Shown one piece after another: positions 7,759 to 17,092 of a DNA stretch of 35,160 bases. Positions within the stretch are counted from its first letter, which is position 1. Each line of letters begins with the position of its first letter. Source of the DNA: Vacuolonema iberomarrocanum LEGE 07170 (GTDB lineage: Bacteria > Cyanobacteriota > Cyanobacteriia > Elainellales > Elainellaceae); assembly GCA_015207365.1 (NCBI GenBank), contig JADEXA010000068.1, positions 1 to 35,160 on the forward strand, read 5' to 3'. The notes under the pieces are model-generated. The model did not search any database, was not told the origin of the DNA, and was given only the letters and a program-made list of their open reading frames with translations. The position numbers and the translations under genes were made by a program.

Positions 7759-9087
7759 GTGAGTCGTTCAGAACTCAGGGTCACGCACTGTTATTCTCCT
7801 CTCCGATCCCTCGAAAACGGGCATTGGTTCAAGTTAATCTGCGGCGCAAGTTTCCAGTCGCTGCCCGATGTCCGCAGCCTGACCTTGGCCTATGCGTTGG
7901 CCGGGGCCGATTGCATTGATGTTGCTGCTGATCCCGCTGTGGTCGCCGCTGCCCAAGAAGGGTTGGCAGCATTTCAGCGTCTATGCCAGCAGGGAAAGAG
8001 TTCAGCTATAGACGATCCCCTGACGGCCAGCGTCTCGGCGTCAGCGAAAGGGCGCGATCGCCCTTGGTTGATGGTGAGCCTGAACGATGGCGATGATCCC
8101 CACTTCCGCAAAGCGACCTTTGATCCCACCCGTTGTCCTGCCGATTGTCCGCGTCCCTGCGAACCCATCTGTCCCGCCGATGCCATTCGCTTTGGCTCCC
8201 ATCCCGAACAGTCGGGCGTCATCGAGAATCGGTGTTATGGCTGTGGGCGCTGTCTGCCCGTTTGCCCCATCCAGCAAATTGAAACACGATCGTTCCGGGC
8301 CTCGCCAGATGCCGTAATCGCCGATGTGCTGCCCCATGTGGATGCCATCGAAATCCATACCCAGGTCGGACGCTTACAAGACTTTACGCAACTGTGGCAG
8401 GCGATCGCCCCGGCCTGTCAAACCCTGAAAGTCCTTGCCATTAGCTGTCCCGATGGGGCTGGATTGATCGAGTACCTGCAAGCCTTGCATCGCTTAATCG
8501 CGCCATTATCCTGCCCTGTAATCTGGCAAACGGACGGACGTCCCATGAGTGGGGATATTGGTAAGGGAGTCACCCATGCCGCCATTCGACTTGGGCAAAA
8601 GGTACTGGCCGCGAAGTTGCCGGGCTATGTCCAACTGGCAGGGGGAACCAATGCCTATACCGTTCCCAAGCTGAAGGAGCTAGGGCTGTTGAGCACCGCC
8701 TCCCGATCGTCATTGTCATCGTCTAATCTGCCGATCCAACGGCCTACTCCCTCGCGCTTCATCAATGGGGTGGCCTATGGCAGCTTTGCCCGTGTGTTGC
8801 TGGCTCCTGTATTGCAGGAGTTGAGCGATCGCCAAGTCTCGGCTCTGGCGATGCCTGCACCAGGGAAACCGATGATTTCAGGGTCATTACCTACCCCAGT
8901 GGCTAAGGACTGGGAATGGCACGGGCGATCGCCCGAAAGTTCATCTTCCCCCGCCGCTACCGAGCTAAAGCCACGCACCGTTATTCCCCCACCGATCGCA
9001 CAGCGCCTAGAAGAGTTTCCCGATTTGCTCAATCAAGCGGTTCAGCTTGCGGCCAGCCTTGTTTCTCCCCTGAAATTTTCCTCTTAA
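7759..9087 (+). CDS. ldpA: Light-dependent period protein LdpA (iron-sulfur, circadian input)
   Basis: 442 aa from a GTG preceded by CCGGAG. Near the N-terminus GHWFKLICGASFQSLPDVRS is the LdpA signature. Two ferredoxin-like clusters follow: CPADCPRPCEPIC (residues ~126-138) and CYGCGRCLPVC (~159-169), ligating 4Fe-4S centres. In Synechococcus elongatus LdpA senses redox state and tunes clock period, and it co-purifies with KaiA and CikA. The long region after residue ~300 (Ser/Pro-rich) is less conserved. It lies directly downstream of ndhN, a pairing that suits a redox sensor. The stop at 9087 is followed by 206 bases with no recognisable gene. Confidence 0.9.
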   Translation: MSRSELRVTHCYSPLRSLENGHWFKLICGASFQSLPDVRSLTLAYALAGADCIDVAADPAVVAAAQEGLAAFQRLCQQGKSSAIDDPLTASVSASAKGRDRPWLMVSLNDGDDPHFRKATFDPTRCPADCPRPCEPICPADAIRFGSHPEQSGVIENRCYGCGRCLPVCPIQQIETRSFRASPDAVIADVLPHVDAIEIHTQVGRLQDFTQLWQAIAPACQTLKVLAISCPDGAGLIEYLQALHRLIAPLSCPVIWQTDGRPMSGDIGKGVTHAAIRLGQKVLAAKLPGYVQLAGGTNAYTVPKLKELGLLSTASRSSLSSSNLPIQRPTPSRFINGVAYGSFARVLLAPVLQELSDRQVSALAMPAPGKPMISGSLPTPVAKDWEWHGRSPESSSSPAATELKPRTVIPPPIAQRLEEFPDLLNQAVQLAASLVSPLKFSS

Positions 9088-9293
9088 TCTAGATGTCGAT
9101 TAACGTTCGCATTCACACCGTTGCCTCGTAGCCTTCTGTTCCATCACACTTGCATCTTTCGCTCATCTGCACACTACTCCTCACGGTAATTCTCATGATT
9201 CAGTTCGAAATTGTCTCCCAAACGATCCGTGGCTTCCGATAGCCGTCAGGGCTTCTACCCCATCACTTGGACTTTCAGAACTACCTACCACTC

Positions 9294-11171
9294 ATGACGT
9301 TCAATTCTCGTCCGTTCATCCAACCGCCTAACTCGCCTCAGCCTTCAAACGAACCTACACAGCTACCTGCTGTTTCAGTGCAACCACTGCAAATCAATGA
9401 TGATCTGGATCAGTTGCTGGCCATCCTGCCGCAATCGCTTCAACAAAAACTGGCGGATCATCCGGAACGTAATCGCCTCGTCGAAGTGGTACTAGACCTC
9501 GGGCGTCTTCCCGAAGCTCGATTTGCTGATCGCACCGAGTACCTTGCTGAAGCGCCCATCACTCAACAAGACTTACAATATTGCATCAGCAACGTCGGAC
9601 ATTTCAGCGGTGACAACCGTGCTGGGATTGAACGGACCCTGCATCGGATTAGCGCCATTCGCAATCGCTCTGGCGACATTATTGGGCTAACTTGTCGGGT
9701 TGGGCGAGCCGTTTATGGCACCATCGGCATGATTCGAGATTTGGTCGAAACGGGCAAATCGATTCTCATGCTAGGTCGCCCAGGGGTTGGTAAAACTACT
9801 GCCCTGCGAGAAATTGCGCGGGTTCTTGCCGATGACCTGGGCAAGCGGGTTGTGATTATCGACACCTCCAACGAAGTCGCCGGAGATGGCGACGTTCCCC
9901 ATCCGGCCATTGGACGCGCCCGTCGGATGCAGGTGGCACGCCCCGAATTGCAGCACCAGGTAATGATCGAGGCGGTGGAAAACCACATGCCTGAGGTCAT
10001 TGTGATTGACGAAATTGGCACCGAACTGGAAGCCATTGCCGCTCGCACCATTGCCGAGCGTGGAGTGCAGCTTGTGGGTACCGCCCATGGCAACCGCATC
10101 GAAAACCTGATGAAAAACCCTACGTTGTCGGATTTGGTTGGCGGCATCCAGTCGGTCACCCTGGGGGATGAGGAAGCCCGCCGCCGGGGTAGCCAAAAGA
10201 GCGTATTGGAACGAAAAGCTCCGCCCACCTTTGACATTGCTGTGGAAATGCTGGAACGGCAAACCTGGGTGGTGCATGAGGATGTGGCGGCAACCATCGA
10301 TATGCTGCTGCGAGGCCGACAGCCCACTTACCAGGTACGCAGCGTATCCGAAACTGGCGAGGTACAGGTGCGCCAGGAAACCCCTGTGCGCGATCGCCCC
10401 CAACAAATCCGTAGTCTGCCCTTGGGTGGCCTCCCTGCCGAGCGAGAAACCCGCCCTGCGGCAGGTTGGCGAGCGTCTGGGCAAATGTCTCCCCTGGGCA
10501 CCCAGCCCCGTTTGGATAGCGCCCGCCCAGAGCGCACGGTTTCTGCGACGGAACACCAGGACTTTGAGATGTTGCTGGATGAGTCGCTGCGAGAGGGGAT
10601 GGCCATCCCCGGCGCACAGTCCCGCAACGCTTTGGCAATGGTGGGGCCGAATGGTGAGGATCTGCCGATTCATGTTTATCCCTATGCTGTCAGTCGGCAC
10701 CAAGTGGAGCAGGTGATTCGGACGATGAATTTGCCGGTGGTGGTGACGAAGGATTTGGATGAGGCGGATGCGGTATTGGCGCTGCGATCGCATGTCAAAA
10801 ACCATTCCAAGCTGCGCCATGTGGCCAAGAACCGGCAAGTCCCCATTTACACCATCAAGTCCAATACGGTGCCCCAGATCATTCGAGGGTTCCAGCGCTT
10901 GCTCAAGATGGATGATGCAGGTGCCCCCGACAGCGAACCGCTAAACCTGGTGCTCTTCTCCCAGGATGGGGATGAGAATGAACTGGAGGCTTTAGAGGAA
11001 GCCCGACTAGCTGTGGAGCAAATCGTTCTGCCCAAAGGTCAACCTGTGGAACTGCTACCGCGATCGCCCAAGGTGCGCAAAATGCAGCACGAGCTAGTCG
11101 AACATTATCGGCTCAAGTCTTCCAGCTTTGGCGAAGAACCCAACCGCCGCCTCCGCATCTATCCTGCTTGA
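9294..11171 (+). CDS. Ycf45-like AAA ATPase with C-terminal R3H nucleic-acid-binding domain
   Basis: 625 aa from ATG at 9294; an alternative TTG at 9267 has less support. Walker A GRPGVGKTT lies at residue ~162, then VVIIDTSNEVAGDGD, Walker B VIVIDEIGTE (~235) and a sensor GTAHGN. The ATPase domain resembles the SpoIIIAA/Ycf45 branch. A variable, Gln/Arg-rich linker follows, then SRHQVEQVIR ... DLDEADAVLALRSH. The C-terminus VRKMQHELVEHYRLKSSSFG has the shape of an R3H domain (Arg-x3-His), which binds single-stranded nucleic acid. The family is conserved in cyanobacteria and red-algal plastids; its cellular role is not settled. HIP1 octamers lie within the gene, as in other resident genes. 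Confidence 0.88.
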   Translation: MTFNSRPFIQPPNSPQPSNEPTQLPAVSVQPLQINDDLDQLLAILPQSLQQKLADHPERNRLVEVVLDLGRLPEARFADRTEYLAEAPITQQDLQYCISNVGHFSGDNRAGIERTLHRISAIRNRSGDIIGLTCRVGRAVYGTIGMIRDLVETGKSILMLGRPGVGKTTALREIARVLADDLGKRVVIIDTSNEVAGDGDVPHPAIGRARRMQVARPELQHQVMIEAVENHMPEVIVIDEIGTELEAIAARTIAERGVQLVGTAHGNRIENLMKNPTLSDLVGGIQSVTLGDEEARRRGSQKSVLERKAPPTFDIAVEMLERQTWVVHEDVAATIDMLLRGRQPTYQVRSVSETGEVQVRQETPVRDRPQQIRSLPLGGLPAERETRPAAGWRASGQMSPLGTQPRLDSARPERTVSATEHQDFEMLLDESLREGMAIPGAQSRNALAMVGPNGEDLPIHVYPYAVSRHQVEQVIRTMNLPVVVTKDLDEADAVLALRSHVKNHSKLRHVAKNRQVPIYTIKSNTVPQIIRGFQRLLKMDDAGAPDSEPLNLVLFSQDGDENELEALEEARLAVEQIVLPKGQPVELLPRSPKVRKMQHELVEHYRLKSSSFGEEPNRRLRIYPA

Positions 11172-12122
11172 CGCTCTTCCTTGACGTCAGTACGAGGTGA
11201 TTAACTCTCGATTGCATCGTTTGACGCATTGAGGTGAGGATCAATATTTTTTTGAAAGCCTTGCGCTGCGCGGCTTTCGTAGAAATTGGTTTTTATATCA
11301 AATCCGGTTGAAGAACCCAAATATCATTTGTGCCCGCTGCAAAACAGCGGGCACAAATGATATTTGGGTTCTATGGCTATTTAACCGGATTCGATATTAC
11401 CGCTGCGCGCAGCGCTCTAATATTCGTGGACGTTGCTTGGGTCGCCGCGCCAGAAAGCCACGCCGCGATTTTATCCGCTAGGGCTTGATCCCGAAGTCGC
11501 CACGACGTGATCCCGAACTCAGGTTGACGAAGAAATTTCCCAAACGTTGACAACAGCAGCCTTGAGTCTGATACCCGTGTGTTAATTGCCAGAGCGTGAT
11601 CCCGGATTTGGAACACCCTCCGAAAGCCAATTCAATCTCGTTGCTGGTCGCATGTTTCGATTGAATCCGTCGTGGTTATTGAAGCCAGTCTTGAAACGAA
11701 CAATCTAAACCTCAGCGATTAGAAATGCTGTTGGAATCTGTCGAAAATCCTGATAGGACGCCGCAAGCAGGTCTACAAACAATCGCCCAAAATATTAAGA
11801 AAACTTGAGGGTTTAGTTGAGCAATTGGGCACGGCGATCGCCCATTTCCCACGCTAAAATTTGCCAAAGATTCTCCGATAATAGTGGAGAAAGGGCTGAT
11901 GGATGCCCATTGGGGCCGTTGTTTGGAATCGATGTCTGATCGGGTCAACGGCAAACTAAGAAGTAATTCCGTAATATACATTAGTAAAATGTGCGGACAG
12001 AATGTAGAGCAGGTTGAGGGAGATGGCCATCTCGCTTTCCTTAACTGCATCTTATCCGTTGCATCCAGTCAGCCCGATTTCACGCTCAGTTGATCCATTA
12101 CCCCATCTTTGTTTGATTCTGT
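11172..12122. other. 951-base intergenic region between the R3H ATPase gene and metG
   Basis: Contains the family B mini-element (11295-11397), a short inverted pair GAAAGCC/GGCTTTC near 11255-11278, and three spaced copies of a motif close to GTGATCCCGAA/G (about 11477-11495, 11500-11518, 11588-11606). A similar GTGATCCCG also follows ndhN at 7684. 11620-12122 is probably the metG leader with one HIP1 octamer near 11836. No open frame here looks like a protein. Confidence 0.5.
11295..11397. repeat. Palindromic mini-element, family B, intact copy (103 bp)
   Basis: Ends ATATCAAATCCGGTT and AACCGGATTCGATAT. The core is an almost perfect hairpin: AACCCAAATATCATTTGTGC with GCACAAATGATATTTGGGTT around CCGCTG...CAGCGG. 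It is the reference for the interrupted copy at 18279-18794, which has the same length once its insertions are removed. Confidence 0.85.
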
Positions 12123-13709
12123 ATGACCTCTGCTTCGACTCTCTCCACTTTCGCAATGACCACGCCGTTGTACTACGTCAACGACGTGCCTCATATTGGC
12201 AGCGCCTACACGACAATCGCAGTGGATGTCGCGTGTCGCTACCATCGGTTGCAAGGAATTTCTTCCCTCTGCATCACAGGTAGCGATGAGCATGGTCAGA
12301 AGATTCAACGCACCGCGATGGAGAAGGGGCGATCGCCCCAGGAACATTGCGACCAAATTGTCGAAAGCTTCGCTTCCCTATGGGAGGTGCTCGACATCCG
12401 ACTCGATCGCTTTATTCGCACCACCGATCCTCGCCATGAGGCGATCGTGCGCGAGTTCTTCCAACGCTGTTGGGATACTGGCGACATTTACTTGGGACAG
12501 CAAAAGGGCTGGTATTGTGTGTCTTGCGAAGAATACAAAGAAGAGCGCGACCTGCTAGATGACCACTACTGCGTGCTTCACCCCAACAAACAAGCGGAAT
12601 GGCGAGACGAGGAAAACTATTTCTTCAAGCTGTCTGCCTATCAGGAAAAACTCGAGGCGTTGTATCGCGATCGCCCCGACTTCATCCAGCCTGACTCCCG
12701 TCGCAATGAAGTGCTGAGCTTTGTGAAGCAGGGTTTGCAGGATTTCTCTATTTCCCGGGTCAACATGGATTGGGGCATTCCGCTGCCCATCGATCCCAAG
12801 CACACCCTCTATGTCTGGTTCGATGCATTGCTCGGTTACGTAACGGCCTTGTTGGAATCGGACGATGAACCCACGCTGGAGAATGCGCTGGCGAAGTGGT
12901 GGCCCATGAATATCCACCTGATTGGTAAAGATATTCTGCGGTTTCATGCGGTGTATTGGCCGGCCATGCTGATGTCGGCAGGGGTGGCTGTTCCCGATCG
13001 CGTCTTTGGGCATGGCTTCCTAACCAAGGATGGCCAAAAGATGGGTAAGAGCGTTGGCAACACAATCGATCCGTTTGATTTGATCAAACGGTATGGCTCC
13101 GACGCAGTGCGTTACTACTTCATGAAGGAGATTGAACTGGGTCGCGATGGAGATTTCAATGAGCAAAGATTTATCAATATTCTCAACGCAGATTTGGCGA
13201 ATGATTTGGGTAACCTGCTGAAGCGAACCCTCACCCTTTCGAATAAGAATTGCGATCGCGCTATTCCACCTGTGTCACCCGATGCCATTCCTGACGACCA
13301 TCCCCTAAAATCCGCAGGCGTTAGCCTCAGTAAAACCGTGCAAGACTGTTACGAACGCTTTGCCTTCAGTCAAGCTTGTGAGCCTCTGCTTAATCTCGTT
13401 CGCACCGCCAATAAATACATTGATGAGCAAGCTCCCTGGTCCCTTTACAAAAAGGGAGAAGCAGATGCCGCTAATGTTGTCCTCTACAGCATTTTGGAGT
13501 CGGTGCGTCTTGCCGCCTACTGGTTGTCACCCATCACTCCAAATCTCAGCACACGCATCTATCGACAGTTAGGTTACGATGTAAACTTCAATGGTTCACA
13601 TAAAGCATTTCCTGCATTTGCTGACCATATTCAGTGGGGAATTTTGCCTCCAAAGCAGCCATTAGGCGAGACCGATCCCGTCTTTCAACGTTTGGAACTG
13701 CCCACCTGA
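12123..13709 (+). CDS. metG: Methionine-tRNA ligase
   Basis: 528 aa, class I aminoacyl-tRNA synthetase that charges tRNA-Met. The HIGH motif is PHIGSAY (residues 23-29), the KMSKS loop is KMGKS (~306-310), and the zinc/connective lobe carries WYCVSCEEY plus a later Cys (DHYCVLH). GHGFLTKDGQKMGKSVGN is a normal MetRS segment. The anticodon-binding alpha-helical domain follows, and there is no C-terminal tRNA-binding extension, as in the short bacterial form. The preferred start gives a short serine-rich lead before MTTPLYYVNDVPHIG; the internal ATG at 12156 is possible. Several HIP1 octamers lie inside. Confidence 0.95.
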   Translation: MTSASTLSTFAMTTPLYYVNDVPHIGSAYTTIAVDVACRYHRLQGISSLCITGSDEHGQKIQRTAMEKGRSPQEHCDQIVESFASLWEVLDIRLDRFIRTTDPRHEAIVREFFQRCWDTGDIYLGQQKGWYCVSCEEYKEERDLLDDHYCVLHPNKQAEWRDEENYFFKLSAYQEKLEALYRDRPDFIQPDSRRNEVLSFVKQGLQDFSISRVNMDWGIPLPIDPKHTLYVWFDALLGYVTALLESDDEPTLENALAKWWPMNIHLIGKDILRFHAVYWPAMLMSAGVAVPDRVFGHGFLTKDGQKMGKSVGNTIDPFDLIKRYGSDAVRYYFMKEIELGRDGDFNEQRFINILNADLANDLGNLLKRTLTLSNKNCDRAIPPVSPDAIPDDHPLKSAGVSLSKTVQDCYERFAFSQACEPLLNLVRTANKYIDEQAPWSLYKKGEADAANVVLYSILESVRLAAYWLSPITPNLSTRIYRQLGYDVNFNGSHKAFPAFADHIQWGILPPKQPLGETDPVFQRLELPT

Positions 13710-13914
13710 TGCATTGCTTTACCGTTCATCGAGAGTCTGTTTTCTTCCCGCTAAATTTTCCGCTGATCTTGGTTCATCGCTTCGCAAAGTATATAGATAA
13801 CTTCTCTCTCCAATTGGTTTACCTTATCAGTAACCATCCCTTCTCAAACTGACTCATGAGACGATTGGCTCAATTCTTTTACAAACCTTCTCTTCATAAC
13901 AAACCGAGGATAAA

Positions 13915-14523
13915 ATGCTCGATCACACCGAGAGCGATATAGTATTCACGCCCGAGCAAGTACTAGAAAACCGTGGGCGAGTTGCAATCTTTATTGATGG
14001 CTCAAACCTTTTCTACGCCGCGCTCCAGTTAGGCATTGAAATCGACTACACAAAGCTACTGTGTCGCCTAACGGCGGGTTCTCGCTTACTGCGCTCCTTT
14101 TTCTATACAGGCGTCGATCGCACGAACGAAAAGCAACAAGGGTTTCTTCTCTGGATGCGGCGCAATGGTTATCGGGTTATTTCTAAAGATTTGGTTCAGC
14201 TTCCCGATGGCTCTAAAAAAGCGAATTTGGATGTCGAAATTGCTGTCGATATGATGGCCCTGGTAGGGTCTTACGACACGGCTGTTTTGGTGAGTGGAGA
14301 TGGGGATCTGGCCTATGCGGTAGATGCAGTCAGCTATCGGGGGGTGCGAGTGGAAGTGGTTAGCCTGCGCTCCATGACAAGCGATAGTTTGATCAATGTT
14401 GCCGATCGCTACATCGATCTGGAACAGGTGAAAGAGACCATCATGAAGACGCCCCGCCACAGCTATTCCTATCGCCCACTTGCTGGCATTCCGGTAGAAG
14501 AAGCAGAACCCCAGGAAAGCTAA
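13915..14523 (+). CDS. NYN-domain protein, LabA/DUF88 family
   Basis: 202 aa with one PIN-like NYN domain. The first metal-binding Asp is in VAIFIDGSNLFYA (residue ~28); SKKANLDVEIAVDMM and VLVSGDGDLAYAV (~125-135) supply the other acidic residues. All are intact, so RNase activity is possible. In Synechococcus, LabA and its relatives are circadian output and RNA-related regulators; this protein could be LabA, a LalA-like paralogue or a more distant member. It follows metG by 205 bases with GAGG before the ATG. The C-terminal ~30 residues are unstructured and Pro/Glu-rich. Confidence 0.85.
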   Translation: MLDHTESDIVFTPEQVLENRGRVAIFIDGSNLFYAALQLGIEIDYTKLLCRLTAGSRLLRSFFYTGVDRTNEKQQGFLLWMRRNGYRVISKDLVQLPDGSKKANLDVEIAVDMMALVGSYDTAVLVSGDGDLAYAVDAVSYRGVRVEVVSLRSMTSDSLINVADRYIDLEQVKETIMKTPRHSYSYRPLAGIPVEEAEPQES

Positions 14524-14858
14524 GCTTGGTGGATCGTGGATACTGGGAGCGCGAGATAACAGGCTACAGATGTAGGCTGTAGATTTTGCCTGTAGGCCGA
14601 TCGTAGGTTTGTTTCTCAGGGCTGGTCGTCGATCGCCGTCCACAGACAATTTCTATTCCCGGCAACCAAGGCGGTTATCTTTCGTCTAAGCTAGGTATGC
14701 TGTATTCCCCTAGCGGTCGATTGTCAGGGTGAATCCAGTCAGGTGCGCGCTGGCGTGCCTTGGCCGTTTGGCCGATGAAGGGATGGCCAACATCCTGGAA
14801 ACTCAATACGACCGTTGATTCTCACGCTTAGTCCCACCCAGTATTTTCAGAGGATGCA
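14524..14858. other. 335-base intergenic region with short repeats
   Basis: Holds imperfect repeats of a TGTAGGC/TACAG word near 14562-14600 and two TTGGCCG words near 14759-14775. It ends with an AGAGGA ribosome site before the LptC-like gene. No RNA gene is recognisable. Confidence 0.4.
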
Positions 14859-16031
14859 ATGCGGTTTCCGCTGTTCTTGACGTTGAATATGAACCCTCGC
14901 CTGAGGCGATCGCTCCTCATCCTGACGGTGCTGCCCCTATTGTTGACGGCGGCGGCCTGTCAGCCGAGAAGTCGGGGAGCCAATCGGCTGGCGGAGGATA
15001 GTGCTGAAGTGCAGCAAATCGACAATACCCTCACCTTCGAAAACATTACCCTAGAGCAGGCCGATGAAAGCGGTGACCTGATATGGGAAGTGTTTGCAGA
15101 AGCCGCGTCATACAACGAAAATGAGGAGTTTGCGGCGGTCACCAACCCCGATGGGCAGCTTTTTCAGGATGGGGATGCAATTTACGAGATTCGTGGCGAT
15201 CGCGGTCAGGTCTATGAAAATGGCCAGCGGATTGTGCTCCGGGGCAACATAGAAGTGCTTGATCTCCGCAGCGAGGCGGTATTAACGGGTGAGGAAATGG
15301 AATGGAGGCCGGAGGAACAAGTTCTGACGGTGCGGCGTAATTTCGAGGTCACGCACCCCGATGCCCGACTTGCGGCACGGGAAGGGCGGCTTTATGACCT
15401 GGAGCAACGCCTAGAACTCACCGGTCGGGTGATTGCCCGCACGCGCCAAGATCCTAGGCTAGTAATGCGATCGCAGGCGTTGACCTGGCTAATGACGGAA
15501 GAAAAGATGACGAGCGATCGCCCCATTGAAGTGCGCCGCCTGCAAAACGATCGAGTCACAGATATCGCCAGCGGTCAACGGGCAGAGGTTGATTTGGCTA
15601 CCAATCAAGTGACCCTACGCGGCAATGCTCAAATTGCCATGGAAGACCCCATGGCACAGGTCAATAGCTCAGAGCTCATCTGGAATATTAACCAAGAGAC
15701 CTTGCGCTCTGACCAGCGCCTCCGCTTGCTGCAACCCCGGCAACAATTGACGATCAGTGCCAACCAGGGGCAACTCGCTATTGATACTCGTGTATTGAAT
15801 ATGCAAGGAGATGTGCAAGCGCTTGCCCAGCGCAACCAGTCCACATTGACCTCCGATAACCTGGTCTGGAACCTGGCTAACCAGGAGTTCCGCGCCACGG
15901 GCAACGTGGACTATCGCCAACCCGATCCCCAAATGGTGGTGAATGGCCCCACTGCCAACGGGCGTCTACAAAACCAAACCATCGTTATCAGTGGCGGGCG
16001 CGTCGTCTCTGAAATTGTTCCTGAGGAATAA
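14859..16031 (+). CDS. LptC-like lipopolysaccharide-transport lipoprotein
   Basis: 390 aa. The N-terminus has a basic region (NPRLRRS), a hydrophobic core LLILTVLPLLLTAAAC and a lipobox Cys, so it is probably a lipoprotein facing the periplasm. The rest is regular beta structure rich in 'V.LRGNI/V..' and 'LTWLM' repeats, typical of the OstA/LptC jelly-roll that hands lipopolysaccharide from LptBFG to LptA. Cyanobacterial LptC proteins are about twice the length of the E. coli protein, as here. Start: the ATG at 14859 has GAGG five bases upstream; MNPRLRRS at 14889 fits signal-peptide length but lacks a ribosome site. Confidence 0.8.
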   Translation: MRFPLFLTLNMNPRLRRSLLILTVLPLLLTAAACQPRSRGANRLAEDSAEVQQIDNTLTFENITLEQADESGDLIWEVFAEAASYNENEEFAAVTNPDGQLFQDGDAIYEIRGDRGQVYENGQRIVLRGNIEVLDLRSEAVLTGEEMEWRPEEQVLTVRRNFEVTHPDARLAAREGRLYDLEQRLELTGRVIARTRQDPRLVMRSQALTWLMTEEKMTSDRPIEVRRLQNDRVTDIASGQRAEVDLATNQVTLRGNAQIAMEDPMAQVNSSELIWNINQETLRSDQRLRLLQPRQQLTISANQGQLAIDTRVLNMQGDVQALAQRNQSTLTSDNLVWNLANQEFRATGNVDYRQPDPQMVVNGPTANGRLQNQTIVISGGRVVSEIVPEE

Positions 16032-16064
16032 TGCACTTTTCTCGCAAGCAAGGCAGAGCCAGTA

Positions 16065-16166
16065 ATACCAATTCTACGAAAAACCCACTACAGATCATTT
16101 TTTGAAAGCCCCGCACTGCGGGGCTTTCAAAAAATGATCTGTAGTGGGTTTTTAGCGAATTGGTAT
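16065..16166. repeat. Palindromic mini-element, family A, near-perfect copy (102 bp)
   Basis: Arms ATACCAATTCTACGAAAAAC and their complement meet in a hairpin running CACTACAGATCATTTTTTGA around CCCCGCACTGCGGGG. It is palindromic over almost its whole length. It lies between the LptC-like gene (33 bases after its stop) and a convergent SDR gene, so its transcript could also act as a terminator. Degenerate copy at 184-284. Confidence 0.85.
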
Positions 16167-16186
16167 AAACGCATGTTTGCGTGGCG

Positions 16187-16951
16187 CTAAACACGGTTGA
16201 TGGAAACGCCACCATCAACCAACATGGCGGAGCCTGTTGTGAAGCTCGATGCGTCAGACGCCAGGTATAGTGCGGAGTGGGCAATTTCCTCTGGGGTTGC
16301 CAACCGCTTCAGTGCGTGAAGCTGCTCCACAAACTCGCGAGCCTCTGGCGTATTTGCAGCCGCTTGCCCCATCGGAGTATCTGTGCCACCCGGAAGCAAA
16401 GCATTGACCCGAATGCCCTGCTTTCCGTACTCAGACGCCAGCACTTGAGTCAGCCCAATGATGCCTGCTTTGCTCGCGGCATAGGCTGCCATCCCTGGCA
16501 TCCCTGCGGTATACCCGACAAAGGTTGAGGTAAAGATGAGAGAACCGCCTCCCTGCTGAATCAGGGCAGGTAGCTGATATTTTGCAGCGAGGAAGGTGCT
16601 GGTTAGGTTGGTTTCAATCACATCGCGCCAAGCTTCCAACGGCATATCCGGCACAGCCGCTGCAACTCCCATCGTGCCTGCATTATTGAATGCGATATCC
16701 AGTCCCCCAAAACACTCTATGGCCTTATCCACCAAGGATTTTGCAAAGGCATCATCTTTGATATCCCCTGCAATGGCGACAGCTTGACCCCCAAGGTGTG
16801 CGATCGCCTGCACCAATTCATCAAGCTCTGGCTGTCGTCTCGCTGCAACGACAACAGCAGCACCCTCTTGTGCAAATAGCTTGGCGGTTGCATAGCCGAT
16901 ACCCGAGCTGGCACCCGTAACAATGGCAACTTTGTTCGCAAGCATATTCAT
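16187..16951 (-). CDS. Short-chain dehydrogenase/reductase (SDR)
   Basis: 254 aa, a classical SDR. The cofactor motif TGASSGIG is at residues 12-19, NNAG at 89-92, and the catalytic Ser142, Tyr157 and Lys161 (YAASK) are all present. It ends with DGG, the usual last strand. AARRQPE after strand two has Arg residues that favour NADP(H). Start MNMLANKVAIVTG at 16951 has GAGGG upstream, which rules out the longer frame from 16996. The substrate is unknown. A HAD hydrolase gene lies 141 bases upstream on the same strand, so the two may be cotranscribed. Confidence 0.9.
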   Translation of the reverse strand: MNMLANKVAIVTGASSGIGYATAKLFAQEGAAVVVAARRQPELDELVQAIAHLGGQAVAIAGDIKDDAFAKSLVDKAIECFGGLDIAFNNAGTMGVAAAVPDMPLEAWRDVIETNLTSTFLAAKYQLPALIQQGGGSLIFTSTFVGYTAGMPGMAAYAASKAGIIGLTQVLASEYGKQGIRVNALLPGGTDTPMGQAAANTPEAREFVEQLHALKRLATPEEIAHSALYLASDASSFTTGSAMLVDGGVSINRV

Positions 16952-17092
16952 AACATGACCCTCGTTGTGTCTGGACTGACGGCACATACCGAACAATCGA
17001 CATTTTCAAAGGTCAGCCATGGTGCCAACAATCCGAATCTTGCTATGTTGTCGCTAATGCCTGCTCGCCAGCGTCAGCGTCTTGTGAGAAAA

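Noticed and set aside
11377..11616. 79-aa open frame on - in the metG upstream gap
   Set aside because: It arises from the GTGATCCCG repeats; no start signal and no known domain.
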